A stretch of DNA of 64,000 bases from Theropithecus gelada. Taxonomy: Eukaryota; Chordata; Mammalia; Primates; Cercopithecidae. Location of the stretch: the NCBI RefSeq assembly GCF_003255815.1, contig NC_037674.1, positions 16,947,615 to 17,011,614 on the forward strand. Direction: 5' to 3'. Under the pieces are notes generated by a model, which was not told the origin of the DNA, made no database searches, and saw nothing but the letters and a program-made list of their open reading frames with translations. Shown piece after piece: positions 1 through 9,101 of this stretch (positions within the stretch are counted from its first letter, which is position 1; each line of letters begins with the position of its first letter). The translations under genes were made by a program, and so were the position numbers.

Positions 1-249
1 GGATCATGAGGTCAGGAGTTCAAGACCAGCCTGGCCAACACGGTGACACCCTGTCTCTCCTAAAAATACAAAAATTAGCTGGGCATGGTGACGTGTGTCT
101 ATAATCCCAGCTACTCAGGAGGCTGAGGCAGGAGAATTGCTTGAACTCAGGAGGCGGAGGTTGCAGTGAGCTGAGGTTGGGGCAGCCTAGGTGACAGCAG
201 GGCAGCCTAGGTGACAGCGAGACTCCGTCTCAATATATAAAAAATAAAA
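1..249 (+). mobile_element. Alu, cut by window start
   Basis: Alu from the middle of the left arm to an AT-rich tail. The right arm carries a private 20-bp-period duplication: the 18-mer ggcagcctaggtgacagc occurs at 181-198 and again at 201-218. Confidence 0.9.
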
Positions 250-335
250 ATGCAAAAAATAATAAAAGGTGCCAGCTACCTATACTACCACCACCTAGAG
301 ATAATCACCATTGATCTTTTGAAGATGCAAATACT
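250..335. repeat. Probable old L1 remnant
   Basis: AT-rich sequence between two Alus that resembles degenerate L1 text. It is too short to classify firmly. Confidence 0.3.
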
Positions 336-932
336 GAGCTGGGCACAGTGGCGTGTTTTTTTTTTTTTTGAGACGGAGTCTTGAGTCTCTCTGTTGCCCA
401 GGCTGGAGTACAGTGGTGTGATCTCAGCTCACTGTAACCTCTGCCTCCCAGGTTTAATCGAGTCTCCTGCCTTGGCCTCCCAAGTAGTTTGGACTACAGG
501 CACAAGCCACTGTGTCCGGCTAATTTTTTGTAGAGACAGGGTTTCACCATGTTGGCCAGGCTGGTCTCTAACTCCCGACCTCAAGTGATCTGCCTGCCTT
601 AGACTCCCAAAGCGCTGTGATAACAGGGGTGAGACACCATCCCCAGCTTGTAATCCCAGCACTTTGGGAGGCTGAGGTGGGTGGATCACTTCAGGCTAGG
701 AGTTCGAGACCAGCCTGGGCAACATGAAACCCCATCTCAACTAAAAATTCAAAGAAATTTAGCCAGGCTTGGTGGCGCAGGTTTGTTACCTCGGCTACTA
801 TGTGGCTGAGGCATGAGAATCACTTGAACCTGGGAGGAGGAGGTTGCAGTAAGCTGAGATCTTGCCACTGAACTTCAGCCTGGATGACAGATTAAGACTG
901 TCTCAGAAACAAAACCAAACCACAAAAAAGAA
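336..932 (+). mobile_element. Alu (+) interrupted by an inverted Alu
   Basis: The first 18 bp of a plus-strand Alu (336-353, ctgggcacagtggcg) are separated from the rest (648-932, starting tgtaatcccagcactttggg) by a minus-strand Alu. Both halves read as one element if the inner copy is removed. Confidence 0.75.
354..647 (-). mobile_element. Alu (-) nested in a plus Alu
   Basis: The poly-T start, gagacggagtc and the diverged end accatccccagc mark a full-length minus Alu inserted near the 5' end of the surrounding plus Alu. The two copies are inverted with no spacer. Confidence 0.85.
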
Positions 933-1264
933 GCTTTTAGAGCAAGTTCATGGGAGATGCAGCAGGAGGCGCAGGAACCACGCCCATGCTAGTGAGGAGT
1001 GTGGGGAGACTGGGAGGGCCACAGGTATTGTGCTGCTTCTGGCTGAGGGCAGGGGAATAGGGCGACTGCTTCTCAAAGCAAATATCCTGAAAAACCTGTT
1101 GCTGGTACTCCAAATTCTGGTTCCCACGTAGATCAAGAGACCTGAAAAAATTTCCAGGCAGGTAGCTTTCAGAATCTTTCCTGCTGTGATTAGCTTTCAC
1201 TGCAGCTAGCGATTACCTGTGAGAGAACATCTGGGAATTATTGATTGAAAATACCTTCACTATT
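933..1264. other. Unique stretch, no gene seen
   Basis: About 330 bp without recognisable repeat or gene. The ORFs here lack coding character and splice context. Confidence 0.6.
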
Positions 1265-1557
1265 GGTTGGGCGCGGTGGCTGACACCCGTAATCCCAGCA
1301 CTTTGTGAGGCGGAGGCGGGTGGATCACCTGAGGTCAGGGGTTCAAGACCAGCCTGGCCAACATAGCGAAACCCCATCTCCACTAAAAAATACAAAAACT
1401 TGCCAGGAGCGGTGGCAGGCGCCTGTAATCCCAGCTACTTGGGAGGCTGAGACAGAATTGCTTGAACCCGGGAGGCAGAAGTTGCAGTGAGCTGAGATGG
1501 CACCACTGTACTCCAGCCTGGGTGATGGAGCGAGAGTCCATCTCAAAAAAAAAAAAA
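1265..1557 (+). mobile_element. Alu (+)
   Basis: Full-length Alu from tgggcgcggtggc to a 14-A tail. Confidence 0.92.
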
Positions 1558-1632
1558 AGGCTCATGCCTATAATCGCAGCACTTTGGGATTTTCCATCTC
1601 AAAGAAAAAAAAAAAAGAAAAAGAAAAAAAGA
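1558..1632 (+). mobile_element. Alu (+), large internal deletion
   Basis: The Alu 5' end (gctcatgcctataatc through cactttggga) runs straight into the terminal tccatctcaaag and an A-rich tail, so more than 200 bp of body are missing. It abuts the preceding Alu. Confidence 0.7.
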
Positions 1633-1706
1633 GACTCTGGATCAATAGGGATTTTTTCGCAAACAGATCCAAATAGCCAGCATCCAGATTAAGAAACAGC
1701 ATTGGG
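1633..1706. repeat. Old L1-like remnant
   Basis: Short spacer that holds the insertion target aagaaacagcatt (1691-1703) used by the next two Alus. It appears to continue after 2,345. Confidence 0.4.
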
Positions 1707-2010
1707 CCGGGCGCGGTGGCTCAAGCCTGTAATCCCAGCACTTTGGGAGGCCGAGACGGGCGGATCACGAGGTCAGGAGATCGAGGCCATCCTGGCTAGT
1801 GCGGTGAAACCCCGTCTCTACTAAAAAAAATACAAAAATCTAGCCGGGCGAGGTGGCGGGGCGCCTGTAGTCCCAGCTACACGGGAGGCTGAGGCAGGAG
1901 AATGGCGTAAACCCGGGAGGCGGAGCTTGCAGTGAGCTGAGATCCGGCCACTGCACTCTAGCCTGGGCGACCGAGCGAGACTCCGTCTCAAAAAAAAAAA
2001 AAAAAAAAAA
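1707..2010 (+). mobile_element. AluY, Old World monkey type
   Basis: Starts ggccgggcgcggtggctcaa and carries gagatccggccactgc and gacgggcggatc, marks of the cercopithecid AluY lineage. Target duplication gaaacagcatt at 1693-1703 and 2011-2021. Confidence 0.92.
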
Positions 2011-2021
2011 GAAACAGCATT

Positions 2022-2334
2022 GGCCGGGTGCGGTGGCTCACGCCTGTAATCCCAGCACTTTGGGAGGCCAAGGCAGGTGGATCACGAGGTCAGGAGATCG
2101 AGACCATCCTGGCTAACATGGAGAAACCCCCATCTCTACTAAAAATAAAAATATTTAGCTGGGCGTGGTGGCAGAAGCCTGTAGTCCCAGTTACTCAGGA
2201 GGCTGAGGCAGGAGAATGGCGTGAATCTGGGAGGCGGAGCTTGCAGTGAGCCGAGATTGTACCACTGCACTCCAGCCTGGGTGACAGAGCAAGACTCTGT
2301 CTCAAAAAAAGAAAAAAGAAAAGAAAAAAAGAAA
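2022..2334 (+). mobile_element. AluY (+)
   Basis: Full-length AluY with a mixed A/G tail. Its duplicated target gaaacagcatt (2011-2021 and 2335-2345) is the same sequence used by the preceding Alu, so three copies of the target exist. Confidence 0.92.
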
Positions 2335-2345
2335 GAAACAGCATT

Positions 2346-2586
2346 AACAGCAACCCAGAAGCAACCCTTGGGACCTGCCCCAATCTCTGCCTCCTCCCTA
2401 CTCCCCACAGGTAACCTCTAGCCTGACCTCTAACACCATGGATCAGTGTAGCTCCTTTTGAAAGTATATAAATGGAGTCATATAGATTTGATTACTTTGT
2501 GTTTGGCTTCTTTCCCTCAGCAACATGTTTATAAGGATCATCTAACAACAGCAGTTTTGAAAAGTGAGTCTCAAAGAGACAAGAAT
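2346..2586. mobile_element. L1 3'-region remnant
   Basis: The stretch with tataaatggagtcatatag followed by tttggcttctttccctcagc matches the recurrent 3' region of mammalian L1M elements. Heavily diverged. Confidence 0.55.
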
Positions 2587-2885
2587 GGCCGGGCATAGTG
2601 GCTCACGCCTGTAATCCCAGCACTTTGGGAGGCCGAGGAGGGCAGATCATAAGGTCAGGAGTTTGAGACCAGCCTGGCCAATATGCTGAAACCCCATCTC
2701 TACTAAAAATACACAAAATTAGCAGGATATGCTGGCGGGCATGTGTAATCCTAGCTACTCGGGAGGCTGAGGCAGGACAATCACTTGAACCTGGGAGGGG
2801 CAGATTGCAGTTAGCCAAGACTGTGCCACTGCACTCTAGCCTGGGTGAGAAAGCGAGACTCCTTCTCCAAAAAAAAAAAAAAAAA
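2587..2885 (+). mobile_element. Alu (+)
   Basis: Full dimeric Alu ending in a 16-A tail. Confidence 0.9.
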
Positions 2886-3050
2886 TTAGCTGGGCATGCT
2901 GGTGGGCGCCTGTAATCCCAGCTACTTGGGAGGCTAAGGTAGGAGAATCGCTTGAACCCGGGAGGTAGAAGTTGCAGTGAGCCGAGATCATGCCATTGCA
3001 CTCCAGCCTGGATAAGAGTGAGACTCCATCTCAAAAAAGAAAGTAATAAT
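2886..3050 (+). mobile_element. Extra Alu right arm (+)
   Basis: Begins mid-element (ttagctgggcatgctgg) and ends with its own A-rich tail. Placed right after a complete Alu, it gives a trimeric structure, either by insertion in the tail or by unequal exchange. Confidence 0.8.
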
Positions 3051-3206
3051 AATAAAGTTTATTTTTCAGTATTTCATGTTGATTTATCTCAAATTTATTG
3101 TCGAATAAGAAGTGATATAGAGATTCAAAGTTATTTTTCCCAGATGCCTTTTTATTGTCCCAACACCACCATTTATTGAACAATCCATATTTTATGAGCA
3201 TTTCTT
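3051..3206 (-). mobile_element. L1 fragment, part 1
   Basis: Contains caccaccatttattgaa, antisense to the L1 ORF2 3' half. It resumes at 3,728 after an Alu cluster. Confidence 0.5.
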
Positions 3207-3727
3207 TTCTTTTCTTTTTTCTTTTTTTGATACAGGGTCTTGCTCTGTTTCTGCCTGGTCTGGAATGAAGTGATCCTCTACCTGGCTAATTTTTAAGTTT
3301 GTTTGTTTTTTTTCAGACGGAGTCTTGCTCTGTCGCCCAGGCTGGAGTGCAGTGGCGCGATCTCGGCTCACTGCAACCTCCACCTCCCAGGCTCAAGCGA
3401 TTCTCCTGCCTCACACTCCCAATTAGCTGGGACTACAGGCGTGTGCCACCACGCCCGGCTAATTTTTTGTATTTTTAGTAGAGACGGGGTTTCACCATGT
3501 TAGCTAAGATGATTTTGATCTCCTGACCTCGTGATCCACCTGCCTCAGCCTCCCAAAGTGCTGGCATTACAGGCGTGAGCCACCGCGCCCAGCTCAATTT
3601 TTAAGTTTTTGTAGAGACGGAGTCTTGCTTTGTTGCCCAGGCTGGTCTTGAACTCTGGACTGAAGTGATCAACCCACCTTGGCCTCTCAAAGTGCTGGGA
3701 TTACAGGTGTAAGCCACCACACCCAGC
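3207..3727 (-). mobile_element. Alu (-) split by AluY
   Basis: Outer old Alu in two parts, 3207-3302 and 3595-3727. The junction sequence aatttttaagttt occurs on both sides of the inner AluY as its target duplication. The outer copy also has an internal deletion in its right arm. Confidence 0.8.
3303..3594 (-). mobile_element. AluY (-) nested in older Alu
   Basis: Runs from a poly-T stretch with cagacggagtcttgctctgt to ccaccgcgcccagc and is less diverged than its host Alu. Confidence 0.9.
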
Positions 3728-3905
3728 CAGCATTTCTTGAATAATCTATGTCTATTTCTCTATGTAGCCTCATTCATCTATCTAAACTCCCATATCTATT
3801 TGAGTTTCTAGACTGTTCATCTCAATTCCAGGTGCCAGTGTCACTGCTACATTAATTGAATTACTATGAATGTATAATGTTGTTTTCCCATATGTTTGTT
3901 GTACA
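3728..3905 (-). mobile_element. L1 fragment, part 2
   Basis: Continues the ORF2-antisense text interrupted at 3,206 (atttcttgaataatc and later gtttctagactgttc). Confidence 0.5.
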
Positions 3906-4395
3906 TTTTTTTTTGCAATGGTCTCCCAAGGTTTGAGGAACACTATGGCAAGGCGTGGCACGAAAGGAAGGCAGGTCTCCCAAGGCTTTAGAGAAGAATG
4001 ATTTGTTCATGGTGTCACAAAGCAAGGGGTGAGGGGCACAATTGGGATGAAAACCCAGGAATCTACATAATTCCTCCATCTTTCCACTGCCGGAATGGGA
4101 AAGTAGGGGTAGCTGAGAGGTTTTGAGGACCAGAGGATAGGGGGGAGTAGTCTGGATAGACTTTTCTGTCTCTAAGTCCTGTTAACTCCACTCTCCTATT
4201 GCTTTTGCATGGGTCCTTCCCCTGCCATCAGCATCCTGAAGCCTCCCCTCTCACCCAGAGTATTGCAACAGCTGTGCAAGCCTTCCTGACGAAGACCAGG
4301 TCAGCACTCCTTTGGTTATGAAGCCGCTGCCCCCAGCACCTGTGGAATTTGTCTTCGGGGTTCTCCTTCCTGTTTTGCAATTATAATAATTCTCT
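3906..4395. other. Unique stretch, no gene seen
   Basis: Mixed-composition DNA of about 490 bp. No coding, RNA or young repeat signal is apparent; an ancient MIR- or L2-grade remnant cannot be excluded. Confidence 0.5.
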
Positions 4396-4636
4396 CCGGA
4401 GGCCGAGTTGGGCGGATCACTTGAGGTCAGGAGTTCAAAACGAGCCCGACCAACATGGTGAAATCCCATCTCAACTAAAAACACAAAAATTAGTCGGACG
4501 TGGTGTCATGCGCCTGTAATTCCAGCTACTTGGGAGGCTGAGGCAAGAGAATCGCTTGAACCTGAGAGGCGGAGGTTGCAGGGAGCTGAGATTGCGCCAC
4601 TACACTCCAGTCGGGGCGACAGAGCCAGACTCCGTC
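4396..4636 (+). mobile_element. Alu (+), 5'-truncated
   Basis: Begins at ggaggccgagttgggcgg. Its tail has evolved into the CG/CA microsatellite that follows. Confidence 0.85.
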
Positions 4637-4677
4637 ACGCGCGCGCGCACGCACACAAACACACACACACACACACA
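4636..4677. repeat. (CG)n/(CA)n microsatellite
   Basis: Alternating CG then CA dinucleotides derived from an Alu tail. The alternating purine-pyrimidine tract could adopt Z-DNA. Confidence 0.9.
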
Positions 4678-4682
4678 ATGTT

Positions 4683-4992
4683 GGCCCGGCACGGTGGCTC
4701 ACGCCTGTAATCCCAGCACTTTGGGAGGCTGAGGTGGGCGGATCTCGAGGTCCGGAAATCGAGACCATCCTGGCTAACACGGTGAAACCCCGTCTCTACT
4801 AAAAACACAAAAAAACTAGCGGGGCGTGGTGGCGGACAACTGTAGTCCCAGCTGCTCAGGAGGCTGAGGCAGGAGAATGGCTGTGAACCCGGGAGGCGGA
4901 GCTTGCAGTGAGCCAAGATTGAGACGCTGCACTCCAACCTGGGCTGCAGAGCGAGACTCCATATCAAAAAAAATAATAATAAAATAAAAATT
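4683..4992 (+). mobile_element. AluY (+)
   Basis: Starts ggcccggcacggtggctcac and ends in an (aat)n-rich tail. Confidence 0.9.
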
Positions 4993-5042
4993 ATCTCTCC
5001 CCCTTCCCTTTCCTCTCCATATAAGTTGTGTGCACACAGGGA

Positions 5043-5345
5043 CCTTTTTTTTTTTTTTTTTTTGAGACGGAGTCTCGCTCTGTCGCCCAGGCTGGAGTGC
5101 AGTGGCGCGGTCTCGGCTCACTGCAAGCTCCGCCTCCCAGGTTCATGCCATTCTCCGGCCTCAGCCTCCTGAGTAGCTGAGACTACAGGCTCCCGCCACC
5201 ACGCCCGGCTAATTTTTTAAAATATTTTTAGTAGGGACGGGGTTTCACCGTGTTAGCCAGGATGGTCTCGATCTCCTGACCTCGTGATCCGCCCGCCTCG
5301 GCCTCCCAAAGTGCTGGGATTACAGGCGTGAGCCACCGCGCCCGG
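5043..5345 (-). mobile_element. AluY (-)
   Basis: Runs from a 19-T tract and gagacggagtctcgc to ccaccgcgcccggc. Little diverged. Confidence 0.92.
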
Positions 5346-5840
5346 CAGACCTGTCTTTTTTATTATGGTATTCCTCAGTGCTTTCGCACTTAGTAGGCCC
5401 TCAATGAATATTCATTAATCCGGTGTGAGGGTAAGGGAATGAGGGGTCTAGTAAAATTTATAACTGGGGATTTGGTGGATGGTGAGAGTATTACGTAAAT
5501 GCCTAGGGCCCACAGAGGAAAACACTAGTAATATTTATTTCACAAGGCCTTTTTAGAATTAACTAAAACAAAGTATCTAAGTGCCTAGAACAGTTCCTGA
5601 CAATTGGCCAAAGTTCAGTAAATCTTAGCCACCACTCCTCCCCTTTCCTCCAAATTCCTCAGTTTTTCCCTGGGGCAGAGCAAAGGAGAGAAGCCTTTTG
5701 GGCCCTCCCTAAGCCACAGGGAAGTTGGGGAAGCCTCTGGATCATCAAAAGGCAGAAAATAATTTTACATTTGGTCCTTTAAAACGCCACACGCCCCAAA
5801 TCAGAAGACTGCCTGGACTTAGCTCGAGCGAGCCCAGAGG
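5346..5840. other. Low-repeat DNA upstream of CpG island 1
   Basis: Two short MIR/L2-like pieces are visible: about 5,370-5,425 (cacttagtaggccctcaatg) and about 5,580-5,635 (gcctagaacagttcctgac). The rest is unique, and composition turns GC-rich near 5,800. Confidence 0.5.
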
Positions 5841-6620
5841 CACCTGGTGGGACACGCAGCTGTGCCCCAGGCCTTTCTACCCACGGGCTCGGGCCAGAGA
5901 GGCTCGCGCTAGGCGGGCTGGGTCCGCGGGACGAATCCCCAGCTCTGCGGCCCACTAGAGAGCGAGGCCACACGCGGGCGTCACACGCGCGGTCACGAGC
6001 GGGTTTTCCCCGCCGGAACTTGGCCAAGGCCGCTCGGCGGCGGGCAGGGAAAGGCTTGGCCTGGCCGGCGGGACACCAGCCCCTTTGTCCGCGGCGCGGA
6101 AGGCCCCAGCTGCGGGCAGAGCCGGCGCCCTGCAGGCCGCGGGGAGGAGCGCGGCTGGCGGCGGGCACAGGCGGTGGCGGCCCGAGGGCTCGGGGCCCCG
6201 GCGGGGACGGGGACAGACGCGCACCAAGCGGGAGCCCGGCAGCTCCAGGTCGACGGGATCCATCCTCCCAAGGGTGCCCGAGAACACTCCATCGTCGCCG
6301 AATGCCCGCGCTTCTTTCGTTAAAGCTGTCTTTGAGTTTGCCTCCTCTGGTGGTAAAACAATTCCGCAAGTATCGACTTGGCTCAGAGTAACAGCAAAGA
6401 ACCGTGAGCCTCCCGTTTTTACGCCCTAGGGGCTCACGCTCTTGGAAACGACGAAACTGTTGCCTGTTTGTCAAGAGAACTAAGGAAAAACAGAAGAAAG
6501 CTAAGACGCTGTACAGACCGTAAGAGCCCTGGAAGGGAGATGAGAGCTAGGTGGGTGGCGCCACGTGGCCGGCATGGAAAAGGCCCTAGGGGGCGGACTG
6601 GTAGTTGTGGGATGCCACAT
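5820..6620. promoter_or_regulatory. CpG island 1, putative promoter
   Basis: CpG-dense sequence (densest about 5,880-6,300, e.g. gggttttccccgccgg and gcggcgcggaagg), with a palindromic CACGTG at 6562-6567 and a GC-rich segment around 6,585. Unmethylated islands like this normally mark transcription starts. No TATA box is convincing and neither strand shows a clear first-exon coding sequence. The 231-codon minus ORF and the 123-codon plus ORF are proline/arginine/glycine-rich and are explained by GC content. A host promoter is inferred; direction and gene are unknown. Confidence 0.6.
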
Positions 6621-6650
6621 GCCAATAAAGTCAGCAAATGCTTGCTGGGC

Positions 6651-7624
6651 TGAAGGAGTGGCCTACCCCTCCATACCTATGGGCGTTTCTCGTTAAGTGG
6701 AACCAGAGACTTGAGAAAAGAAATGAGACACTGAGACAAAGTATAGAGAAAGAAAAAGTGGGCCCCGGGGACCCAGGCCGGCACCAGTCTCAGTTCCCTC
6801 AGTATTTATTGATCATTATCTTTACCATCTTAGAAAAAGGGAAGTGGCAGGATAATAGGATCATCATAGGGAGAAGGTCAGCAGTAAGACATATGAATAA
6901 AGATCTCTGTGACATAAGTTTAAGGAAAAGTGCTGTGCCTTGATATGCATATACAAACATCTCCATAAACCTTTTAGCAGCATGTGCCAGCAAGTCCCAC
7001 CTTTCGTCCTAAGGCGGTTTTCTCCTTTCTCAGTAAACAGAACACACAATCGGGTTTTACACCGAGATGTTCCATTGCCCAGGGCTGGGCAGGAGACAGA
7101 TGCTTTTCTCTATCTCAACTGCCAAGAGGCCTTCTTTCCTCTTGTACTGGTCTTCCTCAGCACAGACCCTTCACGGGTGTCAGGCTGGGGGACAATCAGG
7201 TCTTTCCCTTCCCACGAGGCCATATTTCAGACTATCACATGGGGAGAAACCTTGGACAATACCTAGCTTTCCTAGGCAGAGGTCCCTGCGACCTTTGGCA
7301 GTGTACGTGTCCCTGGGTACTTGAGATTAAGAGAATGGTGATGACTTTTCACAAGCATACTGCCTTCAGGCACTTGTTTAACAAAGCACACCCTGCACAG
7401 CCCAAAATCCGTTAAACCCTGAGTCACCACAGCACGTCTCTTGCAAGGACAAGGTTGGAGGTAGGGTCACAGATTAACAGCATCTCAAATACAGAACAAA
7501 ATGGAGTCTCTTATGTCTACTTCTTTCTACAGTCAAATGCTCTACCCCTGAGCTATACCCCCACCTATCTACTTCTTTCTATATAGACACAGTAACAGTC
7601 TGATCTTTCTTTCTTTTCCCCACA
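6651..7624 (-). mobile_element. Solitary HERV-K-type (ERV class II) LTR
   Basis: On the minus strand it runs from TGTGGGGAAAAG (7,624 downwards) to ccactccttca (6,651), with the TG...CA ends of an intact LTR. It carries the usual landmarks of the LTR5/MER9 group of betaretrovirus-like elements: gactccattttgttctgt, tggcctcgtgggaaggg, the poly-A signal in gatcaataaatactgag, and ctttgtctcagtgtctc. A perfect 6-bp host duplication CTGGGC lies at 6645-6650 and 7625-7630. No internal viral genes remain, so LTR-LTR recombination left a solo LTR. It ends about 30 bp from the edge of CpG island 1, so its own promoter/enhancer could influence that promoter. Subgroup (HML-2 versus a related group) is uncertain. 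Confidence 0.88.
7530..7562 (-). pseudogene. tRNA-Cys(GCA) 5' fragment inside the LTR
   Basis: Read on the minus strand, these 33 nt match the 5' part of cytosolic tRNA-Cys: acceptor strand GGGGGTA, D arm with AGCTCAGGGGTAGAGC, and the 5' side of the anticodon stem ATTTGACTG, ending within the anticodon. The 3' half is absent, so it cannot be a working tRNA. It is flanked by a perfect 14-bp direct repeat tctacttctttcta (plus strand 7516-7529 and 7568-7581), with 5 extra bases on one side. The repeat is LTR sequence, so the fragment was added to the LTR with target duplication. Confidence 0.8.
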
Positions 7625-7835
7625 CTGGGCAAAACGAAGATGAAGAGTCCGAGAGAATCCCTAAAGCCAAAACCACAGAATGTTTGGTAATCATTACCAC
7701 CCAACAAACAAACTTTCCCTCAATATTCTTTTTAAGGTAGACAGAAGTAAGGCTTCATTAAAATGAAATGTATATAACATCAACATGTAACATGGATGAA
7801 AACAATACATGTGATCCTTAAACTATTTAAATTTT
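7625..7835. other. Unique stretch
   Basis: Begins with the 3' copy of the LTR target CTGGGC and becomes AT-rich. No feature recognised. Confidence 0.6.
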
Positions 7836-7957
7836 CTTTTCTTTTCTTTTTTTGAGAGAGTCTCGCTCTGTCATCCAGGCTAGAGTGCAGTGGCATGATC
7901 TCGGCTCACTGCAACCTCCACCTCCCGGGTTCAAGCGATTCTTGTGCCTCAGCCTCC
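7836..7957 (-). mobile_element. Alu (-), truncated, joined to inverted Alu
   Basis: Only the right-arm part from the poly-T tract to cctcagcctccc remains. It switches directly into a plus-strand Alu at 7,958, across a shared CCCA. Confidence 0.8.
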
Positions 7958-8233
7958 CAGCACTTTGGGAAGCCGAGGTGGGCAGATCACCTGAGGTCAA
8001 GAGTTCGAGACCAGCCTGGCCAACATGGTGAAACCCCGTCTCTACTAAAAATACAAAAATTAGCCAAGCATGGTGGTGCACGCCTGTAGTCCCAACTAGT
8101 CGGGAGGCTGAGGCAGGAGAATCTCTTGAACCCAGGAGGCAGAGGTTGTACTGAGCTGAAATCATGCCACTGCACTCCAGCCTGGGTGACAGAGGGAGAT
8201 TCTGTCTTAAAAAAAAAAAAAAAAAAAAAAAAA
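7958..8233 (+). mobile_element. Alu (+), 5'-truncated
   Basis: Starts agcactttgggaagccg at the inverted junction and ends in a 25-A tail. It also truncates the 5' end of LTR A. Confidence 0.88.
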
Positions 8234-8325
8234 CAACTAAGACCTGCTGGGCTGCATTCCCAGTAAGCTAAGGCATTCTTAGTCACAGGATGAGATAGGA
8301 GGATGGCACAAGATACAGGTCATAA

Positions 8326-8638
8326 ATGCTTTGTTTTTTTGTTTGTTTTTGACATGGAGTCTCACTCTGTCACTCATTTGCCCAGACAGCAGTGCAATGG
8401 CACAATCTCGGCTCACTGCAACCTCCGCCTCCCGGGTTCAAGAGATTCTCCCACCTCAGCTTTCCGAGTAGCTGGGATTACAGGCACCCACCATCAGGTC
8501 CGGCTAATTTTTGTATTTTTTTAGAGGCGGTGTTTTACCATGTTGGCCAGGCTGGTCTCGAACTCCTGACGTCAGGTGATCCTCTGGCCTCGAACTCCCA
8601 AAGTCCGGGAGTACAGGCATGAGCCACTGCGACCAGCC
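8326..8638 (-). mobile_element. Alu (-) in LTR A
   Basis: Starts at the T-rich stretch before gacatggagtctcactctg and ends gccactgcgaccagcc. It splits LTR A between aggtcataaatgct and aaccttgttgataaaac. Confidence 0.88.
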
Positions 8639-9101
8639 AAACCTTGTTGATAAAACAAGTTGTAGTAAAGAAACTGGCTAAAACCCACCAAAACCAATAT
8701 GGCGATGAGAGTAACCTCTGGTCGTCCTCACTGCTACACTCCCACCAGCACCATGACAGCTTACAAATGCTATGGCAACATCAGAAGTTACCCTATATGG
8801 TCTAAAAAGGAGAGGCATGAATAATCCAAATGTTTAGCATATCATCAAGAAATAACCTAAAAATGGGCAGCCAGAAGCCCTTGGGGCTGTTCTGTCTCTG
8901 GAGTAGCCATTCTTTTATTCCTTTACTTTCCTAATAAACTTGTTCTCACTTTATGATCTCACTCTGAATTCTCTCGTGCAAGATCCAGGAACCCTCTCTT
9001 GGGATCTGGACGGGGACTCCTTTCCAGTAATGTAACCACCCCAGGGGTTCACCTTGCTTGCTGCCTAGACAGAGCCAACTTATCAAGACCTTCTTGATAA
9101 A

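Noticed and set aside
5779..6474. 231-codon minus-strand frame (and 123-codon plus frame) across CpG island 1
   Set aside because: Pro/Arg/Gly/Ala-rich low-complexity composition on several frames at once is expected from GC-rich DNA. No domain or splice support.
7530..7562. Functional tRNA-Cys gene
   Set aside because: Only the 5' half is present; no anticodon 3' side, T arm or acceptor 3' strand.
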